Assembly: GCF_000237085.1 (NCBI RefSeq)
Contig: NC_016627.1
Location: 868,001 to 932,000 of the forward strand
Direction: 5' to 3'
DNA length: 64,000 bases
Source of the DNA: Acetivibrio clariflavus DSM 19732
Lineage (GTDB): Bacteria; Bacillota; Clostridia; Acetivibrionales; Acetivibrionaceae
Under the pieces are notes generated by a model. That model worked only from the letters and a program-made list of their open reading frames with translations. It was not told where the DNA came from and searched no databases. Below are positions 1 to 9,366 of this stretch, in pieces. A program made the position numbers and the translations under genes. The stretch's first letter is position 1, and every line of letters begins with the position of its first letter.

Positions 1-1
1 T

Positions 2-544
2 GCCATTAAGGATTTGTTCCTGGATATTGCGGCTGAGGAATTAAGCCATATGGAAATGATAGCTACTACAATAAACCTATTAAATGGACATAACCTGGAT
101 GCGCAAAATACTACGGTGGGGAATATCCAGGCGCAGGTGCTTACAGGACTTTCACCCGTGCTTACCAATGCATCGGGACAATATTGGACAGCTGCTTATG
201 TCAATGTAACCGGTGACCTTGCAGCAGACCTTTTATCAAATATTGCTGCAGAACAAAGGGCTAAAGTAGTGTATGAATACCTTTACAGGCAAATAAACGA
301 CAAAGGTGTAAGAGAGACAATTGACTTTCTTTTGAACAGAGAGGAAGCTCATAATACTATGTTTAGAGAAGCCTTTAACAGAATACAGGACAGCGGTTCG
401 CAAAAAGATTGGGGTGTTACTCAAGACTCCAAGCTCTACTTTGACCTGTCAACACCGGGTAAATTCTTTGATGTAAGCAATCCTCAGCCACCGAGCTTTA
501 AAAATCCCGATCCAAATGTACAAGATAGCAGTCAGCAACATTAA
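2..544 (+). CDS. Manganese catalase, C-terminal part (5' truncated by window edge)
   Basis: Non-haem dimanganese catalase, which converts hydrogen peroxide to water and oxygen. The frame is open from base 2, so the true start lies before the window. Two metal-ligand motifs of the ferritin-like four-helix bundle are visible: EELSHME near the start and REEAHN around residue 110. The tail after about residue 130 is proline- and polar-rich, as in clostridial CotJC-like catalases. In spore formers such proteins are often spore-coat associated; that role is inferred. A hairpin terminator follows directly. Confidence 0.88.
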   Translation, partial: AIKDLFLDIAAEELSHMEMIATTINLLNGHNLDAQNTTVGNIQAQVLTGLSPVLTNASGQYWTAAYVNVTGDLAADLLSNIAAEQRAKVVYEYLYRQINDKGVRETIDFLLNREEAHNTMFREAFNRIQDSGSQKDWGVTQDSKLYFDLSTPGKFFDVSNPQPPSFKNPDPNVQDSSQQH

Positions 545-555
545 AAGGAGAATAA

Positions 556-588
556 ATAGCCTGGAATATTTACTTCAGGCTATTTTTT
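556..588 (+). terminator. Rho-independent terminator after manganese catalase
   Basis: An 8-bp stem (ATAGCCTG at 556-563, CAGGCTAT at 576-583) with a 12-nt loop is followed by a T-rich run, 12 bp after the catalase stop codon. Confidence 0.85.
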
Positions 589-807
589 ATATAAAAAGTA
601 TCATCTAGCACTTTTTTTATATTATTGAGTTTAAGTCGGTATGAGAGCAACTTTCCTGCAAAAAACAGCTTATTGCATAATCAAGCTTTTTTATTAACAA
701 AGATTAGGGACAGAAAATTAAATGTATATACTCTTTGAATTTATATCTTTTCTTGGTGAAATAATAACTCTATAAATCAGATAATAGAGAAACAAAGGAG
801 AGTCTAT

Positions 808-3800
808 ATGCAGAAAAAACAGACAATGGACGGAAACCAGGCTGCCGCTTATGCAGCCTATGCGTTGACAGAAGTGGCTTCCATATATCCGATAACACCA
901 TCCACGCCTATGGCAGAAGCTGTTGATGAGTGGTCTGCCCATGGCAAGAAAAACATATTCGACCAGCAGGTAAGAGTTGTTGAGATGCAGTCAGAGGCTG
1001 GAGCGGTTGCCGCCATGAGGGGTGCTCTGCAGTCCGGTGCATTGGCATCTACCTTTACATCGGCGCAGGGACTTCTTATGATGATTCCAAGTTTATATAA
1101 ATTGGCCGGAGAGCTCTTGCCAGGTGTTCTGCATGTTGCCGCAAGATCAGTGGCAGCGCAGGCGCTGTCTATCTTTGGAGACCATCAGGATGTGATGGCC
1201 TGCCGGCAGACTGGAGTTGCCATGCTTGCTTCGACGAATGTGCAGGAAACGATGGATCTTGGTATTATTGCCCATTTATCGGCAATAAAGTCAAGGGTTC
1301 CCTTCATACACTTTTTTGATGGATTCAGAACGTCTCATGAATATCAAAAAATCGGTGTTGTTGACTATGAAGACATCAAAAAACTGGTGGATTATAAAGC
1401 TATTGAAGATTTCAGAAACAGGGCTTTAAATCCGGAACACCCTGTTGCAAGAGGAACTACTCAAAATCCGGATATTTATTTTCAACAAAGGGAAAGTGCG
1501 AACCCTTTTTATAATGCAATACCTGAAATTGTACAAGAATATATGGACAAACTGGGAGATATAACCGGAAGGAAATACAAGCTGTTTGAATACTATGGTG
1601 CAGATGATGCCGAATATATCATAATAGCCATGGGTTCAGCCAGTGATACCATATATGAAACAGTAGACTATTTAAATGCAAGAGGTGAAAAGGTCGGTAC
1701 GGTAAGAGTTCATCTCTATAGACCGTTCTCGGAGAAGCACTTGCTCAATGTTATTCCGAAAACGGTAAAGAAAATAGCTGTGCTGGATAGGACAAAGGAA
1801 CCCGGTGCTGCCGGGGAACCATTATATCTTGATGTTGTAAAAGCCTTCAAGGATTATGAAAAACCTCCTGTAATTGTAGGAGGAAGGTATGGGCTTTCAT
1901 CAAAGGACACCAGACCTTCTCAGATTATTGCCGTTTTCAATAATCTGAAAGAAAATACACCCAAAGACAGGTTTACCATTGGAATTGTAGACGATGTAAC
2001 TCATACATCGCTTCCTGAAGGAGATATAGTAGATACTGCTCCGGAAGCTACAACCAGCTGCAGGATATGGGGGCTTGGCTCGGACGGTACTGTAGGTGCA
2101 AACAAGACAGCGATAAAAATAATCGGAGACAATACCGATATGTATGTTCAGGCATACTTTTCCTATGACAGTAAAAAATCCGGAGGTACTACTGTTTCTC
2201 ACCTCAGATTCGGACCTAAGCCTATAAGATCTTCTTATCTGGTTTATAATGCCAATTACGTGGCATGTCATAATAAGTCCTTTGTGTACCAGTATGATCT
2301 GTTGAAAGGCCTGAAGAAGGGAGGTACTTTTGTACTTAACTGTCCCTGGAAAGTTGAAGAATTGGAGGAAAAGCTTCCGGCCACTATTAAAAGATATATC
2401 GCCGATAATAATATCCGGTTCTATATCATCGATGCTTTGGCCATTGCTTCAGAACTTGGCTTGGGGAACAGAATTAACATGGTTATGCAGGCAGCCTTTT
2501 TCTACTTGTCAAATATAATTCCCGTTGAGGATGCTTTGAAGTACTTGAAAGATTCCATAAGCAAGATGTATGGAAAAAAGGGACAAAATATTGTTGACAT
2601 GAACATAAAAGCTGTAGATAGAGCTATAGAAGCTCTGGTCAAAGTTGAAGTGCCTGCATCATGGAAAGATGCACAGGATAAAGGCTTACCTGTAAAAGAA
2701 GAACCGGACTTTGTGAAAAATATTCAAAGGCCGATGGCAAGGCAAGAAGGAGATGAACTACCGGTAAGTACTTTTGTAGGAATGGAAGACGGAACATTTC
2801 CTTTAGGTACTACTGCTTATGAAAAACGAGGTATTGCTCCAATGATACCCCAATGGCAAATTGAAAAGTGTATACAATGCGGTAGGTGTTCCTATGTATG
2901 TCCTCATGCAACCATACGGCTTTTCCTCCTTAATGATGAAGAAGTTGCACGAAAACCCGACACTTTCCAAACAAAAACTGCTACAGGAAAAGGCCTTGAA
3001 CATTTGCAATTCCGTGTTCAGGTAGCACCATTGGATTGTACCGGATGCGGCAGTTGTGCTGATGTATGTCCTGCTAAAGGAAAGGCACTGATTATGCAGC
3101 CTGCTGAGCAGGAAATAGAAGCTCAGGCGGAAAATTGGGAGTTCGCCATGACTATCACGGAGAAGTCGGGGCTGATGGACAAAAATACAGTGAAGGGAAG
3201 CCAATTCATAAGGCCGTTGCTGGAGTTCAACGGTGCATGCCCAGGGTGTGGAGAAACACCATATATAAGACTTCTTACACAGCTTTTTGGCGACAGAATG
3301 ATGATATCCAACGCTACAGGCTGTTCATCCATATGGGGAGCTTCTGCACCTTCTATTGCCTACACAACAAATGCAGAAGGAAAGGGTCCGGCATGGATAA
3401 ATCCTTTGTTTGAAGATGCGGCTGAGTTTGGCTACGGCATGTTCCTTGGAGTAAAGCAGGTAAGAGCTAAACTTGCCGAGCTCATAAAAGAAGCAATGAA
3501 TTTACTCATTGACGAACGTCTGAAAAAAGCCTTCCAAGGCTGGCTTGATGCATTTGATGACGGGGAAGCATCAAAAACTGCTTCAAAGCAAGTAATAGAA
3601 GTACTTGAGGACTATGATTATAAAGGCAATCAATTACTGGAGGAGATCGCTAAAAGAAAAGATTTCCTTGTAAAGAGATCCTTCTGGGTTATCGGTGGTG
3701 ACGGATGGTCTTACGATATCGGTTTTGGAGGATTGGACCATGTTCTGGCCATGGGAGAAGATGTAAATCTGTTTGTAATGGATACAGAAATTTATTCCAA

Positions 3801-4089
3801 TACCGGCGGGCAGTGCTCAAAAGCTACACCTACTGCTAGTGTTGCAAAGTTGGCTGCTGCAGGTAAAAAGCTTCAGAAGAAAGACTTAGGCCTTATGGCT
3901 ATGACCTATGGACATGTTTATGTTGCACAGATTGCTATGGGTGCCGATATGAACCAGACTATAAAAGCCATTACCGAGGCAGAGAGATACAAAGGTCCGT
4001 CATTGATTATTGCATATTCACCTTGTGTAAGCCATGGAATAAAAACAGGAATGGGAACAAGTATCGCTGAGGAAACGAAAGGCTGTTGA
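808..4089 (+). CDS. nifJ: Pyruvate:ferredoxin oxidoreductase, frameshifted near the C-terminus
   Basis: Homodimeric PFOR, which oxidatively decarboxylates pyruvate with CoA to acetyl-CoA and CO2 and reduces ferredoxin in the cytoplasm. Domain order is visible. The N-terminal pyrimidine-binding domain starts with MDGNQAAAYAAYALTEVAS. Two ferredoxin-type clusters lie near residues 686 (CIQCGRCSYVCPH) and 743 (CTGCGSCADVCPAKGKA). The TPP/proximal-cluster domain has GACPGCGE near 809, NATGCS near 836, GDGWSYDIGFGG near 966 and the last cluster cysteine in YSPCVSHG near 1071. The frame ends early with ETKGC, whereas family members continue with AVEAGYWHLYRF. That continuation is encoded in another frame directly downstream, to 4333. 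With one extra base removed the protein would be 1174 residues, the usual clostridial length. All cofactor ligands precede the break. Start ATG at 808 has AAAGGAG upstream. Confidence 0.93.
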   Translation: MQKKQTMDGNQAAAYAAYALTEVASIYPITPSTPMAEAVDEWSAHGKKNIFDQQVRVVEMQSEAGAVAAMRGALQSGALASTFTSAQGLLMMIPSLYKLAGELLPGVLHVAARSVAAQALSIFGDHQDVMACRQTGVAMLASTNVQETMDLGIIAHLSAIKSRVPFIHFFDGFRTSHEYQKIGVVDYEDIKKLVDYKAIEDFRNRALNPEHPVARGTTQNPDIYFQQRESANPFYNAIPEIVQEYMDKLGDITGRKYKLFEYYGADDAEYIIIAMGSASDTIYETVDYLNARGEKVGTVRVHLYRPFSEKHLLNVIPKTVKKIAVLDRTKEPGAAGEPLYLDVVKAFKDYEKPPVIVGGRYGLSSKDTRPSQIIAVFNNLKENTPKDRFTIGIVDDVTHTSLPEGDIVDTAPEATTSCRIWGLGSDGTVGANKTAIKIIGDNTDMYVQAYFSYDSKKSGGTTVSHLRFGPKPIRSSYLVYNANYVACHNKSFVYQYDLLKGLKKGGTFVLNCPWKVEELEEKLPATIKRYIADNNIRFYIIDALAIASELGLGNRINMVMQAAFFYLSNIIPVEDALKYLKDSISKMYGKKGQNIVDMNIKAVDRAIEALVKVEVPASWKDAQDKGLPVKEEPDFVKNIQRPMARQEGDELPVSTFVGMEDGTFPLGTTAYEKRGIAPMIPQWQIEKCIQCGRCSYVCPHATIRLFLLNDEEVARKPDTFQTKTATGKGLEHLQFRVQVAPLDCTGCGSCADVCPAKGKALIMQPAEQEIEAQAENWEFAMTITEKSGLMDKNTVKGSQFIRPLLEFNGACPGCGETPYIRLLTQLFGDRMMISNATGCSSIWGASAPSIAYTTNAEGKGPAWINPLFEDAAEFGYGMFLGVKQVRAKLAELIKEAMNLLIDERLKKAFQGWLDAFDDGEASKTASKQVIEVLEDYDYKGNQLLEEIAKRKDFLVKRSFWVIGGDGWSYDIGFGGLDHVLAMGEDVNLFVMDTEIYSNTGGQCSKATPTASVAKLAAAGKKLQKKDLGLMAMTYGHVYVAQIAMGADMNQTIKAITEAERYKGPSLIIAYSPCVSHGIKTGMGTSIAEETKGC

Positions 4090-4333
4090 GGCTGGATATT
4101 GGCATCTTTACAGGTTCAATCCCGAACTTCGCAAGGAAGGAAAGAATCCATTTATTCTCGATTCTAAAGACCCTACCGCAAACTATAAAGATTTTATCAA
4201 TGGTGAGGTAAGATATTCACAGCTTATGAATGTATTCCCGGATATTGCCGGTAATTTATTTGACCTTGCAGAGCAGAATGCAGCTGAAAGGTTCAATCGA
4301 TATAAAAAATTGGCGGAACACGGATTATTCTAG
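4084..4333 (+). pseudogene. nifJ: Out-of-frame C-terminal segment of PFOR
   Basis: From about 4084 a different frame reads AVEAGYWHLYRFNPEL and continues to MNVFPDIAGNLFDLAEQNAA, ending at TAG 4331-4333. This is the expected PFOR C-terminus of about 80 residues. The shift sits at AAAGGCTGTTGAG (about 4078-4090) and needs one base removed or two added. No start codon or ribosome binding site serves this segment alone. Either the gene is truncated or the base count at this site is an assembly error; codon use and residue conservation across the break look normal, which favours a recent change or an error. Confidence 0.85.
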
Positions 4334-4340
4334 AACGAAG

Positions 4341-4377
4341 AAGGGAAGGCTGAAATTTGAGCCTTCCCTTTTTTACT
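4341..4377. terminator. Bidirectional terminator between PFOR and the DUF3787-like gene
   Basis: An 11-bp stem (AAGGGAAGGCT at 4341-4351, AGCCTTCCCTT at 4360-4370) is followed by a T run. It sits between two convergent genes. Confidence 0.85.
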
Positions 4378-4540
4378 TTTGATTTGTATCCACGTATTCC
4401 TTGGCGTTCCTGACTTGAACTTCGTCAGGAATATTTACTTTGGATTTTGGTTTCATTTTACTGGTATTTGCCCATGCGGCAGTATCGTGATTTTCAATGG
4501 GTACATCCATGTGTTTTTCCTTATATTTGTTTTTCGCCAT
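4373..4540 (-). CDS. Small hydrophilic protein, DUF3787 / clostridial spore-surface type
   Basis: A 55-residue, highly charged protein with the blocks PIENHDTAAWAN and VQVRNAKEYVDTNQ. These resemble the DUF3787/CDIF630_02480 family of small spore-associated proteins in clostridia. I chose the ATG at 4540 because GGAGGG lies just upstream; the longer frame starting at 4597 has no such site. No signal peptide or membrane segment is seen. A spore location is family knowledge, not visible here. Confidence 0.7.
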   Translation of the reverse strand: MAKNKYKEKHMDVPIENHDTAAWANTSKMKPKSKVNIPDEVQVRNAKEYVDTNQK

Positions 4541-4708
4541 AAGCCCTCCACTGCTATTTATTAAATTGTTTTCTATTAGTATTTCAAAGTATGACACTTC
4601 TTAATCATATAATTAATGTAATTTAAGCAACACCAGATTGCACTGGAAGTGTATGAAAGTTAATATCAAAAGCTTTGCTGCAATTGGAAATTTAAGACTT
4701 TATCAAGT

Positions 4709-4743
4709 ATTGTCAACCAAAAAGCAAAGAAATGGTTGACAAT
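4709..4743 (+). promoter_or_regulatory. BirA operator overlapping the bioB promoter
   Basis: ATTGTCAACC (4709-4718) and its exact reverse complement GGTTGACAAT (4734-4743) are separated by 15 nt. This is the classic spacing and core of the bacterial biotin repressor operator. The right arm contains TTGACA (4736-4741), which serves as a -35 box: 17 nt later comes TATTAT (4759-4764), a good -10. BirA bound to biotinyl-AMP should therefore block RNA polymerase at bioB. Confidence 0.92.
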
Positions 4744-4791
4744 GAATTTTTTTAGGACTATTATAGATAAAAAACATGGGGGTGGTAAATT

Positions 4792-5757
4792 GTGGCTAAT
4801 ATTTTGAAACAGATAGAGAGTAGATTGGAGAAAGGTCAACTGATAAGCTTCGAACAAGCAATGGAACTTGCTGAAGCCAATGTAGAAAATGAAAAAATAT
4901 TTTTATTGGCAGACAGGCTTTGCAAAAGATACAAGGGAAATAGCGTTGAACTTTGCTCCATTATTAACGCAAAGTCGGGTAAATGTTCTGAAAATTGTAA
5001 ATATTGTGCGCAATCGGCGCATTATAATACCGACATTCAAAGTTACCCTTTAATAAGCACTGAGGAAGTTTTAAAAAGGGCAAGGGAAAATGAGAGGGAA
5101 GGAGTTCACCTTTTTGCAATTGTAACTAGCGGAGGAAGTCTTTCATCAAAGGATTTTGAGAAGGTTTTGGATATGATTTCAGTATTGAAAAAAGAGACAC
5201 GCCTTAAGCTGTGTGCATCATTGGGAAGCATATCTTTTTCACAGGCACTCAGCCTTAAACAGGCAGGTCTTTATATGTATCACCATAATATAGAAACATG
5301 CCGGGAATATTACAAAGAGATATGCGACACTCATACCTATGAAGACAGGATAAATACGATAAAGAATGCGAAGGATGCAGGTCTTGAGGTTTGCTGCGGA
5401 GGCATAATTGGAATGGGGGAAAGTATGGAGCAAAGAATAAAAATGGCCTTTGAAATCCGTGAACTTGGCATTAAATCTGTTCCTATCAATATTTTAAATC
5501 CCGTAAAAGGAACACCACTGGAAAATGTCAAAAGACTGGAACCTTTTGAGATACTTCGAACTATAGCCCTTTTCCGACTGATAATGCCTTATGCTACCAT
5601 AAGATATGCCGGTGGGAGGTTATCCTTAGGAGAGTATCAGAGCGAAGGATTTAAAGCTGGTATCAATGCAATGATGGTTGGGAACTACCTTACAACCATA
5701 GGAAACAAAATTGCAGATGATTTAAAAATGTTGCAAAGTTTAGGGCTTTCCGTATGA
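4792..5757 (+). CDS. bioB: Biotin synthase
   Basis: Radical-SAM enzyme that inserts sulfur into dethiobiotin, the last step of biotin synthesis. The 321-residue protein has the radical-SAM CxxxCxxC motif as CSENCKYC (cysteines about 65, 69, 72), followed by AQSAHY. Further family blocks are HHNIETCREYY and RYAGGRLSLGEYQSEG; the latter holds the arginine near the [2Fe-2S] cluster. The start is GTG at 4792 after a GGGGGTGG site. The gene stands alone: no bioD, bioF or bioY adjoins it, so the cell either imports precursors or encodes them elsewhere. Regulated by the BirA operator upstream. Confidence 0.95.
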   Translation: MANILKQIESRLEKGQLISFEQAMELAEANVENEKIFLLADRLCKRYKGNSVELCSIINAKSGKCSENCKYCAQSAHYNTDIQSYPLISTEEVLKRARENEREGVHLFAIVTSGGSLSSKDFEKVLDMISVLKKETRLKLCASLGSISFSQALSLKQAGLYMYHHNIETCREYYKEICDTHTYEDRINTIKNAKDAGLEVCCGGIIGMGESMEQRIKMAFEIRELGIKSVPINILNPVKGTPLENVKRLEPFEILRTIALFRLIMPYATIRYAGGRLSLGEYQSEGFKAGINAMMVGNYLTTIGNKIADDLKMLQSLGLSV

Positions 5758-6090
5758 GAATGAGTTGTAAAAGAGTGTAATCCAAAAATAAAGTTATTTA
5801 AAAATATTGAATAATGACATTGAAGATAGCCGGAAAAATATATAACTCTTGAAGATTTCGGCAAATTAAAGTAAGATATGGTTATAAAAGCTGAATTGGC
5901 TTTGATGAAATAAAATTTGAAGCACCATATCGGAATAAAAATGCTCTGAAAAAGTAGTTTTGGTATCAGACAATTGTGAGAAAGCTTTAAAATCAGCTAT
6001 AGTTTTTAGAGATGATAAAGATACCCTTTAATTTAAGAACTGCTCAAATGTAACCGTTGAATGGTATATTGTGAGGAAGGGCGATAATAA
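5758..6090. other. Intergenic region with possible decayed coding sequence
   Basis: No intact gene. On the + strand about 5940-6030 reads as a protein-like stretch (EKVVLVSDNCEKALKSAIVF) ending in a stop. An upstream segment in another frame reads GFDEIKFEAPYRNKNALKK. This looks like a frameshifted remnant of an unidentified gene, but I cannot name the family. Confidence 0.3.
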
Positions 6091-6630
6091 ATGGATTATA
6101 TCAAATTAAGCAAGGCTATGTCTTATGCTTTGAGGCATGCACCGTGGGAATATGAACTGGAGCTGGATGAATATGGATGGGTAAGTATTGAGCAGTTGCT
6201 GTATGCCTTCCGGGAGGAAAAGAAATGGTACGAGTTAGATATTAAAGATATTATCTATGTAGTGGACAATTGTGATAAAAAGAGATTTGAAACCGACGGC
6301 AAAAGGATAAGAGCTCTCTATGGACATTCAATTCCCCAAAAGATAATAAAGGAATCTATGCAGCCGCCTGATATATTATATCATGGAACAGCAAGAAGGT
6401 TCCTGACAATGATTATGGAAAAAGGGTTAATTCCAAAGGGAAGGCAGTACGTTCACCTGGCAGTTGATAAAGATATGGCTTTGCAAGTGGGAAAAAGAAG
6501 AGACAGTGAGCCGGATTTACTCGTTATAAACGCTAGAAAAGCATGGAATGAAGGGGTTAAATTTTATAAGGGAAATGAAAGAGTATGGCTGGCTGATTTT
6601 ATTGAGCCCATTTATATTGAAATTGAATAG
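6091..6630 (+). CDS. kptA: RNA 2'-phosphotransferase, Tpt1/KptA family
   Basis: Removes an internal RNA 2'-phosphate by transferring it to NAD+, forming ADP-ribose 1'',2''-cyclic phosphate. The 179-residue length fits the family. Family blocks in order: LSKAMSYALRH near residue 6, DEYGWVSIEQLL near 26, DGKRIRALYGHS near 70, LYHGTARRFL near 96, and KFYKGNERVWLADFIEPIYI at the C-terminus. The conserved Arg-His-Arg-Arg chemistry residues are plausibly those in RH, GHS, TARR and NERVW. In bacteria the substrate is uncertain because the plant/fungal tRNA ligase that makes 2'-phosphates is usually absent. The gene appears monocistronic. Confidence 0.92.
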   Translation: MDYIKLSKAMSYALRHAPWEYELELDEYGWVSIEQLLYAFREEKKWYELDIKDIIYVVDNCDKKRFETDGKRIRALYGHSIPQKIIKESMQPPDILYHGTARRFLTMIMEKGLIPKGRQYVHLAVDKDMALQVGKRRDSEPDLLVINARKAWNEGVKFYKGNERVWLADFIEPIYIEIE

Positions 6631-6780
6631 CTTATGGATTTATATAGAAAAAAGGTTTGTGATGAAAAGTTTTTGAGCTGTTGACGTGCGTATACATTGC
6701 AACTTTGAGTGTCAATATTGGAAAGACGGTTAACTTAATTTTTAAGAAGTTATTTTGAGAAAGATAATGGGTGATAGCAA

Positions 6781-7959
6781 ATGAAGCAGTGTACAATATA
6801 CACTTCAACCAAATCTGTCCAAGAAATAGTTGAAGCTATAAAACATGAATTTAATGACAAAAAGGTTGAGGTATTTAATAACGGTTATCAAATACGGGTA
6901 ACATTTAAAAAACTCTTTTCAAGTTATAGCATTAATTTTTCGTTAATGACAGCAGAAAGTGAATCCACAAGATATAAAGATATGATGAACGGTATGTATG
7001 GGTATTTTTATCAAATACCTACAAAACATCAAAGTATAAAAGAAAAATTACTTAAACAAATCCAATACTTGAATGCCTGTGTGGGAATTGTATCTGACAG
7101 GGAAATTGACAATGATTCTTATCAAAGAATTGTGAACATTCTCTCAAAGCTAAATGCTTTATTGTTTGTTCCGTCAGGGTCTATATTGGATAAGTACGGG
7201 AAAGTTATCCTTGATCAAAATGGAGAGAGCCAGGTTGAAGATTATATTGTAACAGCATCATCGGATATACTGGATAAACATGTAGAGACGACAAAATCAG
7301 CAGAAGAAAGGAAAAAGAGATCTATTGAGTTGCTAAAAAGCAGGAATATTCCATATATTGAACATCTACCTGTTATTGTTGGAGATGAGCACGCACGCAT
7401 AAGAGAGAAAGAAGAAATAGCAAAGAGAGCAATAGCTTTGGCTTTAATTGCAACCTATGCAGCTGATTTGGCAAGTGGAAAATCAATAGAAGAGAGCAGG
7501 TCTTTTTTGAAGAGTCTTATTGAACGATACAACGCAGAAACTTTTTTTACCGAACGAGAATTGGAGTTTATAAATTCAGATATCATTGATGAAGAGAAAT
7601 CAATTCAATTTGCATGGGAATATGAATGCCTGTTGGTGCTTTTGTGGGCATTGGGATATGTTAAAGAACTTGATTTTCCAAATAAAATTTGTGATTTAAG
7701 TGAAATAATTGGGTATATAAAAGATGCAAAAAATTTTGAAGAATTTTTAGTATCTTCAAATTTAAGGAAAAAACATGAAATTCTTGATGAGGCTGATCTT
7801 ATTTACCGTTATGACTGGGCTTGCGTAGATGCAAGAATTAAGAACCTGCCCGCACCCGGAGGTCTCGACGATGAAGTTGTGGTTGAAAGGCATAAGGCTC
7901 TAAATTGGCTTATTTGCTATTTTGACCAGGAATGGGACGATGTAAGGACGGATACGTAG
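6781..7959 (+). CDS. DUF4272 domain-containing protein
   Basis: A 392-residue cytoplasmic protein of unknown function. The C-terminal half, from about residue 178, matches the DUF4272 pattern: RSIELLKSRNIPYIEHLPVI, then EEIAKRAIALALIATYAAD, EYECLLVLLWALGYVKEL, and RYDWACVDARIKNLPAPGGL. The N-terminal 150 residues look like a separate alpha/beta unit (MKQCTIYTSTKSVQEIVEAI). No signal peptide, membrane segment or catalytic motif is evident. The start ATG at 6781 is preceded by a weak GGGTGATAG site. No operon partner is apparent. Confidence 0.75.
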   Translation: MKQCTIYTSTKSVQEIVEAIKHEFNDKKVEVFNNGYQIRVTFKKLFSSYSINFSLMTAESESTRYKDMMNGMYGYFYQIPTKHQSIKEKLLKQIQYLNACVGIVSDREIDNDSYQRIVNILSKLNALLFVPSGSILDKYGKVILDQNGESQVEDYIVTASSDILDKHVETTKSAEERKKRSIELLKSRNIPYIEHLPVIVGDEHARIREKEEIAKRAIALALIATYAADLASGKSIEESRSFLKSLIERYNAETFFTERELEFINSDIIDEEKSIQFAWEYECLLVLLWALGYVKELDFPNKICDLSEIIGYIKDAKNFEEFLVSSNLRKKHEILDEADLIYRYDWACVDARIKNLPAPGGLDDEVVVERHKALNWLICYFDQEWDDVRTDT

Positions 7960-8101
7960 TTAGAAGCATCTCAATGTTAGAGAAGAGCTTTAAGATGTAT
8001 CACAGATAATGTGAATCAAATTTTGAATTGGCAGTTGCATTTTTTTCTGAAATAAACTTAAATAAAGTTGAGAAAAAATTTATAAACAGGAGGGGTTGAT
8101 T

Positions 8102-9325
8102 ATGAAAAAAATAGAGCTTGCAGACGGAGTATATATGCTGTCCATGAATGTGGAAAATATTTTGTTTGAAGGTATGTGGGATTTGGCTAACGGTGTTACG
8201 TTGAACTCTTATATAGTTAAGGGCGATAAAACTGCTGTTATTGACGGTGTTATAGGTTGGGACGGGATACCGGAAACTTTGTATAAAAATTTCGAGGAAA
8301 TGAATTTGAATCCTAAGGAAATAGATTATCTGATAGTTAATCATATGGAGCCGGACCATTCGGGATGGATTGAGAATTTTAAAAAGGTCAATGATCACTT
8401 AACAATAATATGCACAGATAAAGCGGCAAAACTGATAAATTCATTTTATGGCAATGAAGTCGAAATAAGAGTTGTCAAGGAAGGAGATACTTTAGATTTA
8501 GGCAAAGGGAAAAAATTAAGTTTCCATCCGTCGCCAAATGTACATTGGCCTGATACCATGCTTACTTATGAATCAGGAACAAAAACCCTGTTTTCGTGTG
8601 ATATGTACGGAGCCTTTGGAAAAATAGGCGAACATTATTTTGATGATGAATTGACTCCTGAAGAAGTTGAGTTTTTTGAAAAGGAAGGTATCAGATATTT
8701 TTCAAATGTCATGGGAACGTTTACACCCATGGTGAAAAAGGCAATAGAGAAGACAAAAGAATTAGATATAAATATTATAGCTCCCGGACATGGACCGGTT
8801 TATAGAAAAAATCCCCAGAAAATTATTGATGACTATTTAAGATTTTGCAAATATGCAGAAGGATACGGAAAAAAAGAAATCTCCATATTGTGGGGGTCAA
8901 TGTATGGAATGACTGAAAAAGCAGTCAATTATGCAGAAAAAATTCTGGAAAGAGAAGGTATTAAGGTAAATAAACTCAAGATGCCTTTGGAGACTGAAAG
9001 TGAAATGCTTGCTACTGTTTTCCAATCAGCTGGTATAATAGTTGCTGCACCTACCTATGAATATAAGTTGTTTCCACCGGTAGCTGCAGCTATGGAAGAA
9101 ATAGGAAGGAAGAAAGTTGCCGGAAAATCTGCTTTGTATTTTGGTTCTTTTGGATGGTCCGGCGGTGCTGAAAAAGAATTGAATGAAATAGTTGATAGAA
9201 ACAGAATGAAATGGGACTTTGTAGACACTATTGAATTTGAAGGTTCTCCAAAAACAGAGGATCTCAATAGAATTGAGGAAGGTATTTCAAAACTGATTAA
9301 GCAAATTGAAGCGAAAATATCATAA
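8102..9325 (+). CDS. fprA: Flavodiiron protein (A-type, FprA)
   Basis: Reduces O2 to water and/or NO to N2O using electrons from rubredoxin or a similar carrier. It is an oxygen-detoxifying enzyme of anaerobes. The N-terminal metallo-beta-lactamase-like domain carries the diiron ligands: HMEPDH near residue 80, NVHWPDT near 145, CDMYGAFG near 167 and PGHGPV near 228. The C-terminal flavodoxin domain begins near 260 with ILWGSMYGMTEKAV. Length 407 residues is typical of the simplest two-domain class. I chose ATG 8102 because AGGAGGGG (8088-8095) is well spaced; an in-frame TTG at 8096 is less likely. Converges on the esterase gene. Confidence 0.95.
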   Translation: MKKIELADGVYMLSMNVENILFEGMWDLANGVTLNSYIVKGDKTAVIDGVIGWDGIPETLYKNFEEMNLNPKEIDYLIVNHMEPDHSGWIENFKKVNDHLTIICTDKAAKLINSFYGNEVEIRVVKEGDTLDLGKGKKLSFHPSPNVHWPDTMLTYESGTKTLFSCDMYGAFGKIGEHYFDDELTPEEVEFFEKEGIRYFSNVMGTFTPMVKKAIEKTKELDINIIAPGHGPVYRKNPQKIIDDYLRFCKYAEGYGKKEISILWGSMYGMTEKAVNYAEKILEREGIKVNKLKMPLETESEMLATVFQSAGIIVAAPTYEYKLFPPVAAAMEEIGRKKVAGKSALYFGSFGWSGGAEKELNEIVDRNRMKWDFVDTIEFEGSPKTEDLNRIEEGISKLIKQIEAKIS

Positions 9326-9366
9326 AAAACTTAATTGGTTAAGGGTAAATACATTTATATGACTTA

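Noticed and set aside
2803-3332. Two minus-strand open frames of 69 and 133 codons opposite PFOR ferredoxin clusters
   Set aside because: They oppose the most conserved part of PFOR and lack start signals.
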